A stretch of DNA of 64,000 nucleotides from Thermoguttaceae bacterium (GCA_017441605.1 JAFRXD010000090.1:62001-126000), one strand, 5' to 3'; numbered from the stretch's first letter, positions 6,988-14,181 are shown. Notes: generated by a model from the sequence alone, not told the origin. Translations and numbers: made by a program.

Positions 6988-9201
6988 TTACAGCGGCCTC
7001 TTCAGCCCCTCCCACTTAACGCTCCAACCCTCGGGGAACCCGGGCGCCTCGTCGCCCGACTTCGGCATATCGGCGTTCGTATTGGAGTCGGAAGACGTTT
7101 CGTCGAACCCCGCGCACATCCCGGCGATCGCGTAGAGCAACCCTCCGTTCCCCGGGAGATAGGGACCTTTTCCCCCGCGCGTCGACGGCCCGCCCAAATT
7201 GACGCCCGACTCGTCGTAGACGTTGCAAATCGAGTCGCTTAGGAGAATCTCGACGGCGAGGTCCGGGCGTCCGACGCGCGCGGCGCACATCGCCGTCCAC
7301 GGGAAGTCCCAACCCCAGCAGCGATCCCATTTCCATTCGGGAACGACCCGCGCCAGGGTCCGCGCGGCGATCTCTTTGTCGACGCCCTTCGTCGGGGGAA
7401 TCATACCGTAAACGCCAATGACGTCGGGGTGCTCCCAATTGCGGTCTTTAAAGGTCGTTCGCCACTCGGGGGAGTGGACGTAAACGCCCTCTTCGACCGG
7501 AAGCGGCTCGAGATTGTCGCGGACTTCGTCCCAAAGGGGAACGCGATCTTTGCCAAGTCGCTCGCGCCAGCGGTTCGCGGCGTCCAGTCCCTGGCGCCAA
7601 TAGGCGAGATCGAAGACGTCGTCGCGCGTAAACCCTTGCTCGCTCGGGGGCATCGCGGGCGTCAGGTGGTAGACCCCCGCGTCGTCTTTCGTCGGGTAGT
7701 CCGCCATGTGAACCGCGGTTTGCTCGACGATATCGTCCCACTTTTCAAGGGTTTCGCGAGTCGGGGCGCGGCGATAGTCCATCTCGGCGAAGTAGATCGG
7801 ATGCGGCTGTTTCCATAGCAGCGCGAGATTCCCTTGCCACGGCGCGGTGCGCCCGTCCGGGGCGATCTCTTTCTGCCACTTGTACCCTTTGTAATCGAGC
7901 TGTTCCGCCAGCGCTTTCGCCCCGTCTTTCACTTTGAAGTAGATCGACGTCGCGTCGTCCGCCAGCTCCGCGCGATCCCAAGCCCACCAGTGAATCAGAT
8001 GCCACCAGACCATTTCCATATGGAACCGCCCGGACCACGGGCAAATCGTTATCAATCCCGACTCTCCGCAAGGATAGTCCCCCGCCGAGTTGGCGCGAAG
8101 CTGGTACTGCGACAACACGACGCGACGCTCCAATTCCTTCCAGCGCGGGTCGGAACTGCCGGAGAAATCGACCGCCGCGCCGGACCGCCAGAACGTCTCC
8201 CACCGCTTCGCGGAAATCGCTTTGGCGGCGTCGAACGTTACCGGCTCCGAGTCGACGAGCGAATCGTCGGCGGGCCGCGCCATATAGTCCCCCCCGTCGA
8301 ACGAAACCGCGAACTCGAGCGCGTCTTTCGCTCCGGTTACTCGCAGCGTCGAGCTCTCCCCGACCCGCGAAACCTTACCCCCGAACGCGTCGACCCGAAC
8401 GGAATAGGAGTAATCGTCGATCTTTCCCTCGGCGCGCTCGTTTCGCAACTCCCGCTTTACGAGCGCCGAGGAATCGGCGGGGCGCTTCGGCTCGACGACG
8501 CTATACGGAGTCGGCTTCTTGGTTTCCGAGAAGTCGCCGGTCCAAGGACCGGGATTGAGACTTGGAGAGGGGAAATCGACCTCGACGAGCAACTTGCCCG
8601 AGCCGATCAGCGGCGACTCGACCCGAACCGCCACCGAGGAATCGAGCGCGACGTCGTCGGTAACGCAGGTCGCGACCGAGACGCGCTCCCCGTCGAGTTG
8701 GAACGTCGTCGCGTGGACGCCCGTCCACAAGTCGAGATCCCGCGCGACTTCGGAGACGTCGCTCGGGGCGATCGGGCGCCCGTCGGCGCGAACGAACCGA
8801 ACCCTCGCCAAATTCATAAGGAACGGGGTGTTGCGGATCCATTTGTAAAGGGGCTGCTTATCGGCGGGCCAAACGTCGGGGCCCTTCAATCGCCCTTTCG
8901 AGTAGGTGCCGGTCGGGGTAACGTCGGACCACGAGAACCCCTCGGGGAGGGGATCGGAACACCAGCCCCAATGGGCGAGGACGTCCCCGGCGAAGGTTTG
9001 AAGCCCCGTGCCGTCGACGTTAAAGCAGAAATTGCCGTTCCCGATCGGATACGTTTGCTCCAAATTCGCGCTCCGAATCCGGTGCCGCGCGACGATCGCC
9101 TCGCGGTCAAGCGGCTCCTTGAGCTCCGCGCTCAACGCGAGCGAACAGAGCGACGCGACGATGATCGCGGAAAGAATCGCGCGTTTTGCGTTCGACGCCA
9201 T
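6988..9201 (-). CDS. Exported glycoside hydrolase-like protein, probable (alpha/alpha)6-barrel type
   Basis: A 737-residue protein with a signal peptide (basic start, hydrophobic core AIIVASLCSLAL, likely cut after ALSA). The early motif YPIGNGNFCFNVDGTG and the tryptophan-rich middle (LITICPWSGRFHMEMVWWHL, then WWAWDRAELADD) resemble alpha/alpha-barrel hydrolases of the GH65/GH95 clan, in which an N-terminal beta-sandwich precedes the barrel; no family can be assigned by eye. W-rich repeats continue to WKWDRCWGWDFPWTAMCAAR near residue 640. GAGGAG precedes the ATG. It is the last gene of a three-gene operon with a sialidase-like and a GH43-like protein, so breakdown of host or algal glycans outside the cytoplasm is the likely role. 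The exact substrate is unknown. Confidence 0.75.
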   Translation of the reverse strand: MASNAKRAILSAIIVASLCSLALSAELKEPLDREAIVARHRIRSANLEQTYPIGNGNFCFNVDGTGLQTFAGDVLAHWGWCSDPLPEGFSWSDVTPTGTYSKGRLKGPDVWPADKQPLYKWIRNTPFLMNLARVRFVRADGRPIAPSDVSEVARDLDLWTGVHATTFQLDGERVSVATCVTDDVALDSSVAVRVESPLIGSGKLLVEVDFPSPSLNPGPWTGDFSETKKPTPYSVVEPKRPADSSALVKRELRNERAEGKIDDYSYSVRVDAFGGKVSRVGESSTLRVTGAKDALEFAVSFDGGDYMARPADDSLVDSEPVTFDAAKAISAKRWETFWRSGAAVDFSGSSDPRWKELERRVVLSQYQLRANSAGDYPCGESGLITICPWSGRFHMEMVWWHLIHWWAWDRAELADDATSIYFKVKDGAKALAEQLDYKGYKWQKEIAPDGRTAPWQGNLALLWKQPHPIYFAEMDYRRAPTRETLEKWDDIVEQTAVHMADYPTKDDAGVYHLTPAMPPSEQGFTRDDVFDLAYWRQGLDAANRWRERLGKDRVPLWDEVRDNLEPLPVEEGVYVHSPEWRTTFKDRNWEHPDVIGVYGMIPPTKGVDKEIAARTLARVVPEWKWDRCWGWDFPWTAMCAARVGRPDLAVEILLSDSICNVYDESGVNLGGPSTRGGKGPYLPGNGGLLYAIAGMCAGFDETSSDSNTNADMPKSGDEAPGFPEGWSVKWEGLKRPL

Positions 9202-9247
9202 TTATATAAACTCCTCTCGTCGTCAATAAAGGGAAGGGGTCGCGGGA

Positions 9248-10489
9248 TTAGCGCCAAGTCGGCGCGTCGTCCTCGCGGGTCAGGTCTCGGAAATTCTTTA
9301 AGCGGAAAAAAGTAAAATAGTTGGCGTCGTGGCAGTTGTGGGCCCCGTCCCAAGCGAGGCGGCAGACGCAGACCAAGTCGTCCCCCTCGACCCGCCAATC
9401 GACGTACTGGAACCCGATCGTCAAGTCGGCGCGACGATAGACGATCGTTCGGATCTCCCACGATTTCAGGTCCTTGGACCGAACGAGCGCCAGCGTGTTG
9501 CGCGTTCGCTCCTTGTCCGGCGCGTCGACGTCCTCCGGGTGAACCCAATTGACGAGCGACCAATAATAACCCGAGGGATCGTCGTATTTAATCACGAACT
9601 TCTTCGCCCCGCCGGGCATTTCGACGAAACCGGTCGAGGGGTCCCAAGTCGCGGTCTCGCCGTCGTCGGAAAGTTGGATTTGAGCCCCCTTCCCGTCCCG
9701 AACCCCGTCGTCGACCCGCATTTGGATTATCATTTTGCCCTCGGGCGTTCGCAAAACGTTCCCCTCCGCCCAGCCTCCCGCGAAGTCTTGGGTAACCCAC
9801 GGGATCGGCTCGGTGAACGTCCAGTTCGCCGCGTCGAGCAAGTCGGCGTCGAGGGGACAACTGGCGCACATCGGACGGTACTGCGTCATATAGAAGCGAG
9901 GCTTGGAGTTGGGGTCGAAGTCCCCCATTTGCTCCACTTCCTTCCAGACGCGTCCTCCGCTAATCAGAACGGGGGCGGGGTCGCAGAAAACGCTAAAATC
10001 CTCGGTTCCCCCGATGAGCGAGCCCGATTTGGAGTCGCTCGGGGTCGTCCAAGTTCGCCCGCCGTCCTCGGAGCGGCTGATCGTAACCCGGCATTTGGTA
10101 TCTTTCGAGGCGTCGCGGAACCCTTCCCCCGGCGCCCAGCCGATCGCGTAGAGCGCGTTCTTCGCGTAAAAGAGATACGACGCGCGCTGTTGCGGAATCG
10201 CGCCGATCCGGGTCCAGGTCGCGCCCTTGTCTTTCGACTCGAAAACTTGGGTTCGCAAATCGAACTCTTTCGCCGGTCCGAAGAAGTCGTGGGACGCGAC
10301 GTACGTTCCGTCCGGGAGAATCTCGACGCTCGGAGAGCCGACGTAGAGCTCCGCGAAATTGTCGCTCTTATCGATAACGACCCCGGGCGGATCTTTGGGC
10401 GCGGGGATCGTCTCCTCGGCGCGAGCGAGCGCGGAGGACGCGACAAAGAGCGCGACCAGCGCGAGGGGGAGGGTTCGGCGCGTTTTCAT
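9248..10489 (-). CDS. Exported sialidase/BNR-repeat beta-propeller protein
   Basis: A 413-residue protein with a signal peptide (MKTRRTLPLALVALFVASSA, predicted cut after ALARA). Two clear Asp-box motifs (S-x-D-x-G-x-x-W) are present, SKDKGATW and SEDGGRTW, followed by further propeller strands (LSDDGETATWDPS, LVRSKDLKSWEIR). This is the fold of exo-alpha-sialidases and related glycosidases of the BNR type; catalytic residues cannot be assigned by eye, so sialidase activity is likely but not proved. AAGGAA lies 7 bases before the ATG. It sits 32 bases after the upstream gene and 46 bases before the downstream one, in one transcription unit. Secreted or periplasmic location fits use of glycans as food. 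Confidence 0.8.
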   Translation of the reverse strand: MKTRRTLPLALVALFVASSALARAEETIPAPKDPPGVVIDKSDNFAELYVGSPSVEILPDGTYVASHDFFGPAKEFDLRTQVFESKDKGATWTRIGAIPQQRASYLFYAKNALYAIGWAPGEGFRDASKDTKCRVTISRSEDGGRTWTTPSDSKSGSLIGGTEDFSVFCDPAPVLISGGRVWKEVEQMGDFDPNSKPRFYMTQYRPMCASCPLDADLLDAANWTFTEPIPWVTQDFAGGWAEGNVLRTPEGKMIIQMRVDDGVRDGKGAQIQLSDDGETATWDPSTGFVEMPGGAKKFVIKYDDPSGYYWSLVNWVHPEDVDAPDKERTRNTLALVRSKDLKSWEIRTIVYRRADLTIGFQYVDWRVEGDDLVCVCRLAWDGAHNCHDANYFTFFRLKNFRDLTREDDAPTWR

Positions 10490-10521
10490 CGTTTGTTCCT
10501 TCCATTATATATACGGGGCGG

Positions 10522-11625
10522 TCAGTCGAGTTTCTTGGAGGTCGCGAGGGCGATCGTTCGACCTTTGTCCCCGACGGCGCAGTAGTAGTGATAGACGACC
10601 CCGTCGCTCTTAACGACCCACGGCTTGTGCGCGTAGGTTTTGTCGTACGGCTCGGACGGCTCGATCAGATGGGGACCCTCCCACTTGCGCCAATGAACCA
10701 GGTCGCGCGAGACGGCGAACGTGTCGAACGCCTTCGGTTTCCAGAACGCGCCGAAGTAGAACATAACCCAAAGATCCCCGATTCGGACGATCTGCGGATC
10801 CCCCGAGATCCCCGAGCCGTTGTCGATTACCGGACCGTTTCCGTACCGGCGCCAGGTCTTGAGGTCGTCGGAAACGGCGATCCCGATCCGCTCGATCGAG
10901 GCCCCGGTCGCGACGCTTTTGCCGTTGTAATAGCAAACGAATTGCGAGCCGAGCCGCTTCTCGCGATCCCAAATTACCGACGTTTTGTACATCGTCGTCT
11001 TCTCGAAATCGCGCGCGTCGGGGTCCTCGGGGGCCATAATCGGCTCGTCGAAGCGGGTCCACGGCTCGGGAGAAGCGGGGTCGTCGGTATAGGCGAGCCC
11101 GATTTTGAGCGGGTCGGGCTCGTACCCCTTACCCGCGCCGCCGAGGTACGTGAACCAGTATTTCCCGGCGAAGGACTGGATCTCGCAAGAACCGCCCCAT
11201 TCGTAGTCGACGAGCGCCCCGGAAGGGGAGCATTGCCACGCGTCCCAACCGCTCTCGCGGAACGGCGCGACCGTTCCGAGCGACTCCCAGTGGAGCAGGT
11301 CGTCGCTCCTCGCGAGCTTCGCGACGTACCCGGTTTTGTTAAGGAACCGCAAGTAGACCATATACCAACGCCCGTCGCGGCGGAAGAGGTTCGGGCTGTC
11401 GACCGCGTCCCCTTCCTCCTCGGGAAGGACGATTCCATATTTATAAGGGGTTTTGATCTCGTCGTAGATCGCGGACATTTCGGCGTCGGTTACGTCGGAG
11501 GGCGCGGAGAGATCGACCTCGATCGGGCGCGGGGACTCGTCGGCGAACATGGCGCTCGGAAGCGCGGTCGTCGCGGAGGCGGCGGCTAGGAATTTGAGAA
11601 AATCGCGGCGGTCGCGCGGGGACAT
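10522..11625 (-). CDS. Tat-exported GH43/GH117-like five-bladed propeller protein
   Basis: A 367-residue protein whose start carries a twin-arginine signal (DRRDFLKFLAAASA), so it is probably exported folded. The rest shows the strand pattern of five-bladed beta-propeller glycosidases of the GH43/GH32/GH117 type: DSPNLFRRDGRWYMVY, then DLLHWESLGTV, GLAYTDDPASPEPW, GDPQIVRIGDLWVMFYFG and DLVHWRKWEGPHL. The repeated DLxxW and W-x-M-x-Y elements are typical of blade strands. The Asp/Glu catalytic set cannot be fixed without alignment. It is the first gene of the operon: AAAGGAA precedes the ATG and a promoter lies at 11687-11715. Confidence 0.78.
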   Translation of the reverse strand: MSPRDRRDFLKFLAAASATTALPSAMFADESPRPIEVDLSAPSDVTDAEMSAIYDEIKTPYKYGIVLPEEEGDAVDSPNLFRRDGRWYMVYLRFLNKTGYVAKLARSDDLLHWESLGTVAPFRESGWDAWQCSPSGALVDYEWGGSCEIQSFAGKYWFTYLGGAGKGYEPDPLKIGLAYTDDPASPEPWTRFDEPIMAPEDPDARDFEKTTMYKTSVIWDREKRLGSQFVCYYNGKSVATGASIERIGIAVSDDLKTWRRYGNGPVIDNGSGISGDPQIVRIGDLWVMFYFGAFWKPKAFDTFAVSRDLVHWRKWEGPHLIEPSEPYDKTYAHKPWVVKSDGVVYHYYCAVGDKGRTIALATSKKLD

Positions 11626-11686
11626 GGCTCGTTCCTTTCGTTAATTATCGGACTCCGAGCGCCAACGGAATCGCGCTCGTTCCCTC

Positions 11687-11715
11687 ATTATACCGGGCGA
11701 GAGGGGAAGAATCAA
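11687..11715 (-). promoter_or_regulatory. Promoter of the carbohydrate-active operon
   Basis: On the minus strand TTGATT (11715-11710), 17 bases, and a perfect TATAAT (11692-11687), about 60 bases before the ATG of the first operon gene. No operator-like palindrome was noticed next to it. Confidence 0.7.
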
Positions 11716-11804
11716 GGAAAAGGACGTCTTTCTTAACGCGCGATAAATTACTTAATCGTTATAACCGCTACAATCGATTATTCGCATTTCAAAAATAGCG
11801 CTAA
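11716..11804. other. A+T-rich spacer upstream of the small-peptide array
   Basis: No gene is seen between the divergent promoter of the carbohydrate operon and the first peptide leader. The stretch is markedly A+T rich for this genome. A possible plus-strand -10 box TACAAT lies at about 11771-11776 with a poor -35 (TTACTT), so a promoter for the array probably starts here but cannot be fixed. Confidence 0.4.
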
Positions 11805-11948
11805 TTTTTCAAAAAAAGCCTAAAGTTTCGTTCAAAAACGACGTTCGCCTCTTAGTCGGACGAAGGGGAAAGGAAAACCAAATCCTCCCCGACCTAAACG
11901 AAACAATGAAACCCGCCCGAAAGGGCAATGGCAATAGGAGTTAGAACG
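11805..11948 (+). promoter_or_regulatory. Structured leader of peptide block 1
   Basis: This leader is duplicated at 13288-13431. Shared parts are AAAAAAG-CTAAAGTTT, TCAAAAACGAC, CTCTTAGTCGG and CGAAGGGGAAA. Two hairpins can be drawn: GGGGA(aa)GGA ... TCCTCCCC (11865-11890), and GCCC-GAAA-GGGC with a GNRA tetraloop (11915-11926), 10 bases before the SD AGGAG. The first hairpin differs in sequence between the two leaders but still pairs in both, which supports an RNA structure. The TCCT on its 3' side could also pair with the SD. Confidence 0.6.
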
Positions 11949-12011
11949 ATGATCTTGGCTTACGTCGCTTTCATGGGCGCGCTCGCGTTTACGCTCCTGC
12001 CGACGGCTTGA
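11949..12011 (+). CDS. Tiny hydrophobic peptide 1 (20 residues)
   Basis: ATG to TGA encodes MILAYVAFMGALAFTLLPTA. SD AGGAG (11936-11940) lies 8 bases before the ATG. The peptide is one short membrane-spanning segment that ends in the family signature LxP-x-A. It is 92 percent identical at DNA level to peptide 5 at 13432. The sequence is too short for database-style recognition; in size and composition it recalls type I toxin peptides such as Ibs, which is an analogy only. It might also be a leader peptide or a small subunit of a membrane complex. Confidence 0.6.
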   Translation: MILAYVAFMGALAFTLLPTA

Positions 12012-12092
12012 CCCCTAGGCTTGGACGACGCGACGAGAATCGGAACGAAAACAAGCGATTTACGGAAATGAGATTTAGAAAAGGAGTTGAAA

Positions 12093-12155
12093 ATGATTTG
12101 GGGTTTTGTCGTTTTTATGGCCGTTTTAACCTTCTCCATTATGCCCGCCGCTTGA
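12093..12155 (+). CDS. Tiny hydrophobic peptide 2 (20 residues)
   Basis: Encodes MIWGFVVFMAVLTFSIMPAA with AAGGAG 6 bases before the ATG. It follows peptide 1 after 81 bases. The pattern M-[IL]-[LW]-x-[FY]-V-x-F-M-x-x-L-x-F-x-[IL]-[LM]-P-x-A is shared with peptides 1, 5 and 6 although the DNA has diverged, which suggests that the protein sequence is under selection. Confidence 0.6.
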   Translation: MIWGFVVFMAVLTFSIMPAA

Positions 12156-12208
12156 TCGGGTCGGCTCCCGCGACCGCGCGGGAAGCGAGAAAAAAGGAAC
12201 GAACGACC

Positions 12209-12442
12209 ATGGGATTCATTTCTTCGATTTGGGGTTGTTTAATCAACGCCGCCTTTCCCGGAGCGCCAACGTCGGCGCTCCGCCCGACTCCGCGTCGGGA
12301 CGCGAAGCGCGGCTCGCAACAAACAAATGTCGTCCGACGAAAAAGTTGGGGCGCGAGGGGAAATGAAACGATGAATTGGGGATTTTTAGGATATCTTTTG
12401 GTTTTGGCGCTCATCGCTCTACCGAGTATTCCGGCGGATTGA
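12209..12442 (+). CDS. 77-residue frame fusing a peptide-like start (peptide 3) with peptide 4
   Basis: Starts MGFISSIWGCLINAAFPGA, which resembles the tiny peptides of this array, but has no stop after the hydrophobic part. The frame continues through a GC-rich, hairpin-forming, Arg-rich stretch (RPTPRRDAKRG) and reads in frame into peptide 4. AAGGA lies 10 bases before the ATG, weaker than at the other peptides. Either this is a real 77-residue protein with a hydrophobic segment at each end, or a decayed peptide 3 that lost its stop codon. The second is slightly more likely given the separate SD of peptide 4. Confidence 0.4.
   Translation: MGFISSIWGCLINAAFPGAPTSALRPTPRRDAKRGSQQTNVVRRKSWGARGNETMNWGFLGYLLVLALIALPSIPAD
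12371..12442 (+). CDS. Tiny hydrophobic peptide 4 (23 residues)
   Basis: Begins MNWGFLGYLLVLALIALP and ends SIPAD before TGA. GAGGGG lies 10 bases before the ATG at 12371. Single hydrophobic helix with the late proline found in the other peptides. It lies in the same frame as the 77-residue frame from 12209 and could be made from it by internal initiation. The next gene starts 72 bases further on. Confidence 0.5.
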   Translation: MNWGFLGYLLVLALIALPSIPAD

Positions 12443-12514
12443 TCGAGCTTAGCGAAAACGGCGCGCAAGGGGCGAATCGGAATGGCGGGCGCGGCCGCGG
12501 AAAGGAAGTTGGCA

Positions 12515-13072
12515 ATGGATTGCGGAGTTTTGTACACGATTTGTTTGGGAACCTCGCTCGTCGGCTGGGTTCTCGTCGCGACTAAAGCCAGAGGCTTGCG
12601 ACAGATCATCGTTAAGGGATTGTTCGCCCTCGCGATCGTGTGGGGCGCGCTTTCCGCGCTTCGCCTCCTTTGCGAGCGCCACTGCGGCCTCGACTTCGAT
12701 TTCGAGGAGGCGGGGCTAATAGGAATCGCGATTCCCCCGACGCTCTTCATCGCGGGGCTTTTCGTCCAATGCGCCTTCGCGAGAAGGAGCAAGGAAGAGC
12801 GGAAGCGAGCCGCGCGAGAGCGCATTAGACGGCGACGCCGCGCGGAGGAGTTGGAGGCGCGCCGGGTTCTCGACGCCAAAAGCGAGTTCGCGGAGTTCGT
12901 CGAGCTTCGCGACGTCGAGGAGCCTCCTCGCCGGATCCAAGCGGCGCGACGCGGAAACGTCGACGCCGCCCTCGATCTCGCCGACTACTACGCCGCAAAG
13001 TCGCTGCTGTGGCGACGCCGCGCGACCGCCCTTCTCGACCGAACTCGCGTTCGCGCGCTCGACTACGAGTAA
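12515..13072 (+). CDS. Three-helix membrane protein with Sel1-like tail (paralogue A)
   Basis: A 185-residue protein with three hydrophobic segments (about residues 4-25, 38-60 and 66-90), a strongly basic stretch (KEERKRAARERIRRRRRAEE) and a C-terminal segment AARRGNVDAALDLADYYAAK that resembles a Sel1-type repeat. I chose the ATG at 12515 because AAGGA lies 8 bases upstream and the product is then exactly as long as its paralogue at 14575; the ATG at 12482 lacks an SD. It ends peptide block 1 and is followed by a terminator. Sel1-like repeats usually mediate protein contacts, so a membrane-anchored adaptor is a reasonable guess. Its function is unknown. Confidence 0.7.
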   Translation: MDCGVLYTICLGTSLVGWVLVATKARGLRQIIVKGLFALAIVWGALSALRLLCERHCGLDFDFEEAGLIGIAIPPTLFIAGLFVQCAFARRSKEERKRAARERIRRRRRAEELEARRVLDAKSEFAEFVELRDVEEPPRRIQAARRGNVDAALDLADYYAAKSLLWRRRATALLDRTRVRALDYE

Positions 13073-13094
13073 GGGTTAATCCCGATTTTTGCCG

Positions 13095-13136
13095 AAACGG
13101 CGGACTTCTCGAAAGGGGAGTCCGCCGTTTTGTTTT
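13095..13136 (+). terminator. Intrinsic terminator closing peptide block 1
   Basis: Perfect 12-bp stem AAACGGCGGACT / AGTCCGCCGTTT (13095-13106, 13119-13130) followed by TTTTGTTTT, 23 bases after the stop of the Sel1-type gene. The stem core GGCGGA/TCCGCC recurs in the terminator at 14292. Confidence 0.85.
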
Positions 13137-13287
13137 GGATCGAAACATAGAGGGGCGCAAAGACTTGGCGCGAGAATAACGCCGACGAATCCCGTATTAT
13201 TGAAAACGAGTCTTCTTGCCAAAAGGAAGCAAACCGCTTGTTCGTCACAATTATTACAACCCGTCGTTTTCGCGCTCAAAACGACCT
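13137..13287. other. Spacer between peptide blocks 1 and 2
   Basis: No gene is seen. A+T content rises toward the second leader. I could not find a convincing promoter, although transcription of block 2 must start here or read through the terminator. Confidence 0.35.
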
Positions 13288-13431
13288 CTTTTTCCCAAAA
13301 AAGGTCTAAAGTTTTTCTCAAAAACGACCCTTGGCTCTTAGTCGGTCGAAGGGGAAAAGAAATCAAAAGTTTCTCCCCTGGCAAAAACAACAAAAACCGC
13401 CCGAAAGGGCAAAACCAAAGGAGTTTGAACG
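13288..13431 (+). promoter_or_regulatory. Structured leader of peptide block 2
   Basis: Duplicate of the leader at 11805-11948. Hairpin 1 here is AGGGGA(aaa)GAAA ... TTTCTCCCCT (13350-13379); compared with leader 1 both strands have changed while pairing is kept. Hairpin 2 GCCC-GAAA-GGGC (13399-13410) is identical. The SD AAAGGAG begins 6 bases after it. CTCC on the 3' side of hairpin 1 is complementary to the GGAG of the SD. Confidence 0.6.
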
Positions 13432-13494
13432 ATGATCTGGGCTTATGTCGCTTTCATGAGCGCGCTCGCGTTTACGCTCCTGCCAATGGCTTAA
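13432..13494 (+). CDS. Tiny hydrophobic peptide 5 (20 residues)
   Basis: Encodes MIWAYVAFMSALAFTLLPMA, 16 of 20 residues identical to peptide 1. SD AAAGGAG (13417-13423) lies 8 bases before the ATG; stop TAA. First peptide of block 2, directly behind the duplicated leader. Confidence 0.6.
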   Translation: MIWAYVAFMSALAFTLLPMA

Positions 13495-13580
13495 TCCCGA
13501 AGCTTCGAAAACGCGGCGACGAGGAACGGAACCGAAAGAAGTGCGTTTCGAAAGGGTAATTAGACAAAAGGAGTTGAAAG

Positions 13581-13643
13581 ATGCTATTGGGTTTTGCGGC
13601 TTTTATGGGCGCGTTGGTTTTCGCGATCCTTCCGACGGCGTGA
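13581..13643 (+). CDS. Tiny hydrophobic peptide 6 (20 residues)
   Basis: Encodes MLLGFAAFMGALVFAILPTA, with AAAAGGAG 7 bases before the ATG. It follows peptide 5 after 86 bases, matching the 81-base gap in block 1; the spacers are themselves recognisably related (GCGACGAG, CGGAAC, AAAAGGAGTTGAAA). Confidence 0.6.
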   Translation: MLLGFAAFMGALVFAILPTA

Positions 13644-13819
13644 GCGCCGTCCCGACCCTTCCGGCCCGTCGAGCCTCGGCGCGCCGCGAAGGAACGAAAG
13701 GTAAAACAAACGAACAAACGAACGAGGAAAGAGAAAGGACGAGCGAAATGAATAGGATCTAGCGCCTCGGTTCCGACCCCAAGCGAGTGGGACCCTAAAT
13801 AGACATTGAACTTGAGTTG

Positions 13820-13855
13820 CAACGCGCGTTTATAAAACGGGTTATAAACGCGTTG
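13820..13855 (+). promoter_or_regulatory. Long stem-loop before peptide 7
   Basis: CAACGCG(cg)TTTATAA, a short loop, then TTATAAACGCGTTG: a 14-bp stem with one 2-base bulge, 35 bases before the ATG of peptide 7. It may be an RNA structure in the leader or a protein-binding palindrome; no T-run follows, so it is not a terminator. Confidence 0.55.
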
Positions 13856-13889
13856 ATCGACGTTGCGACAACATAGGGAGGTATCTACG

Positions 13890-13955
13890 ATGGGTCTTGC
13901 GATTCTTTGGTGGGCTTGGCTGGCGGTTCTCGTCTTCATCATTCTCCCCTCCTGA
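13890..13955 (+). CDS. Tiny hydrophobic peptide 7 (21 residues)
   Basis: Starts MGLAILWWAWLAVLVF and ends IILPS before TGA. It has the strongest SD of the set, AGGGAGG, 8 bases before the ATG. Tryptophan-rich single membrane segment with the late LP found in the family but otherwise diverged. It lies in a 600-base stretch with no larger gene. Confidence 0.55.
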   Translation: MGLAILWWAWLAVLVFIILPS

Positions 13956-14117
13956 TTGCGGGAGGGCGCCTCGCGACCCCGAGCGAGGCGAACTTAAAGG
14001 GGAAAGGGGCGCTCGCCGCCCCGCTCGCATTAGTCGGCGAAACCGTCGGCGGCGCGAGCGACATTTGGAGCGCCGCCGCGAGACGTCGGCGCGAGGAGGA
14101 GTTCAACCCGAAGTTTT

Positions 14118-14181
14118 ATGTTTGTTCATTTACACCGCTTTTCTTGGCGCTTTAACTTTCTCGCTCCTTCCGAGCTCTTGA
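14118..14181 (+). pseudogene. Degenerate tiny peptide 8
   Basis: The frame ending at TGA 14179-14181 reads FIYTAFLGALTFSLLPSS, aligning residue for residue with the end of peptide 5 (YVAFMSALAFTLLPMA). The ATG at 14118 is one base out of frame with it (ATG TTT GTT, extra C, ATT TAC). A TTG at 14122 would give a 19-residue product, but the SD-like GGAGGAG ends about 20 bases before it. It is most simply a peptide gene broken by a 1-base insertion. Confidence 0.5.

Noticed and set aside
7834..9315. 493-codon plus-strand open frame opposite the exported hydrolase
   Set aside because: The minus strand has a signal peptide, SD and coherent fold. The plus frame is Arg/Pro-rich without motifs.
9329..10585. 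418-codon plus-strand open frame opposite the sialidase gene
   Set aside because: Asp-box motifs are on the minus strand; the plus frame runs past gene borders and has no domain.
13748..13762. Four-codon frame M-N-R-I after an AGGA
   Set aside because: Too short and without family resemblance; at best a decayed peptide start.
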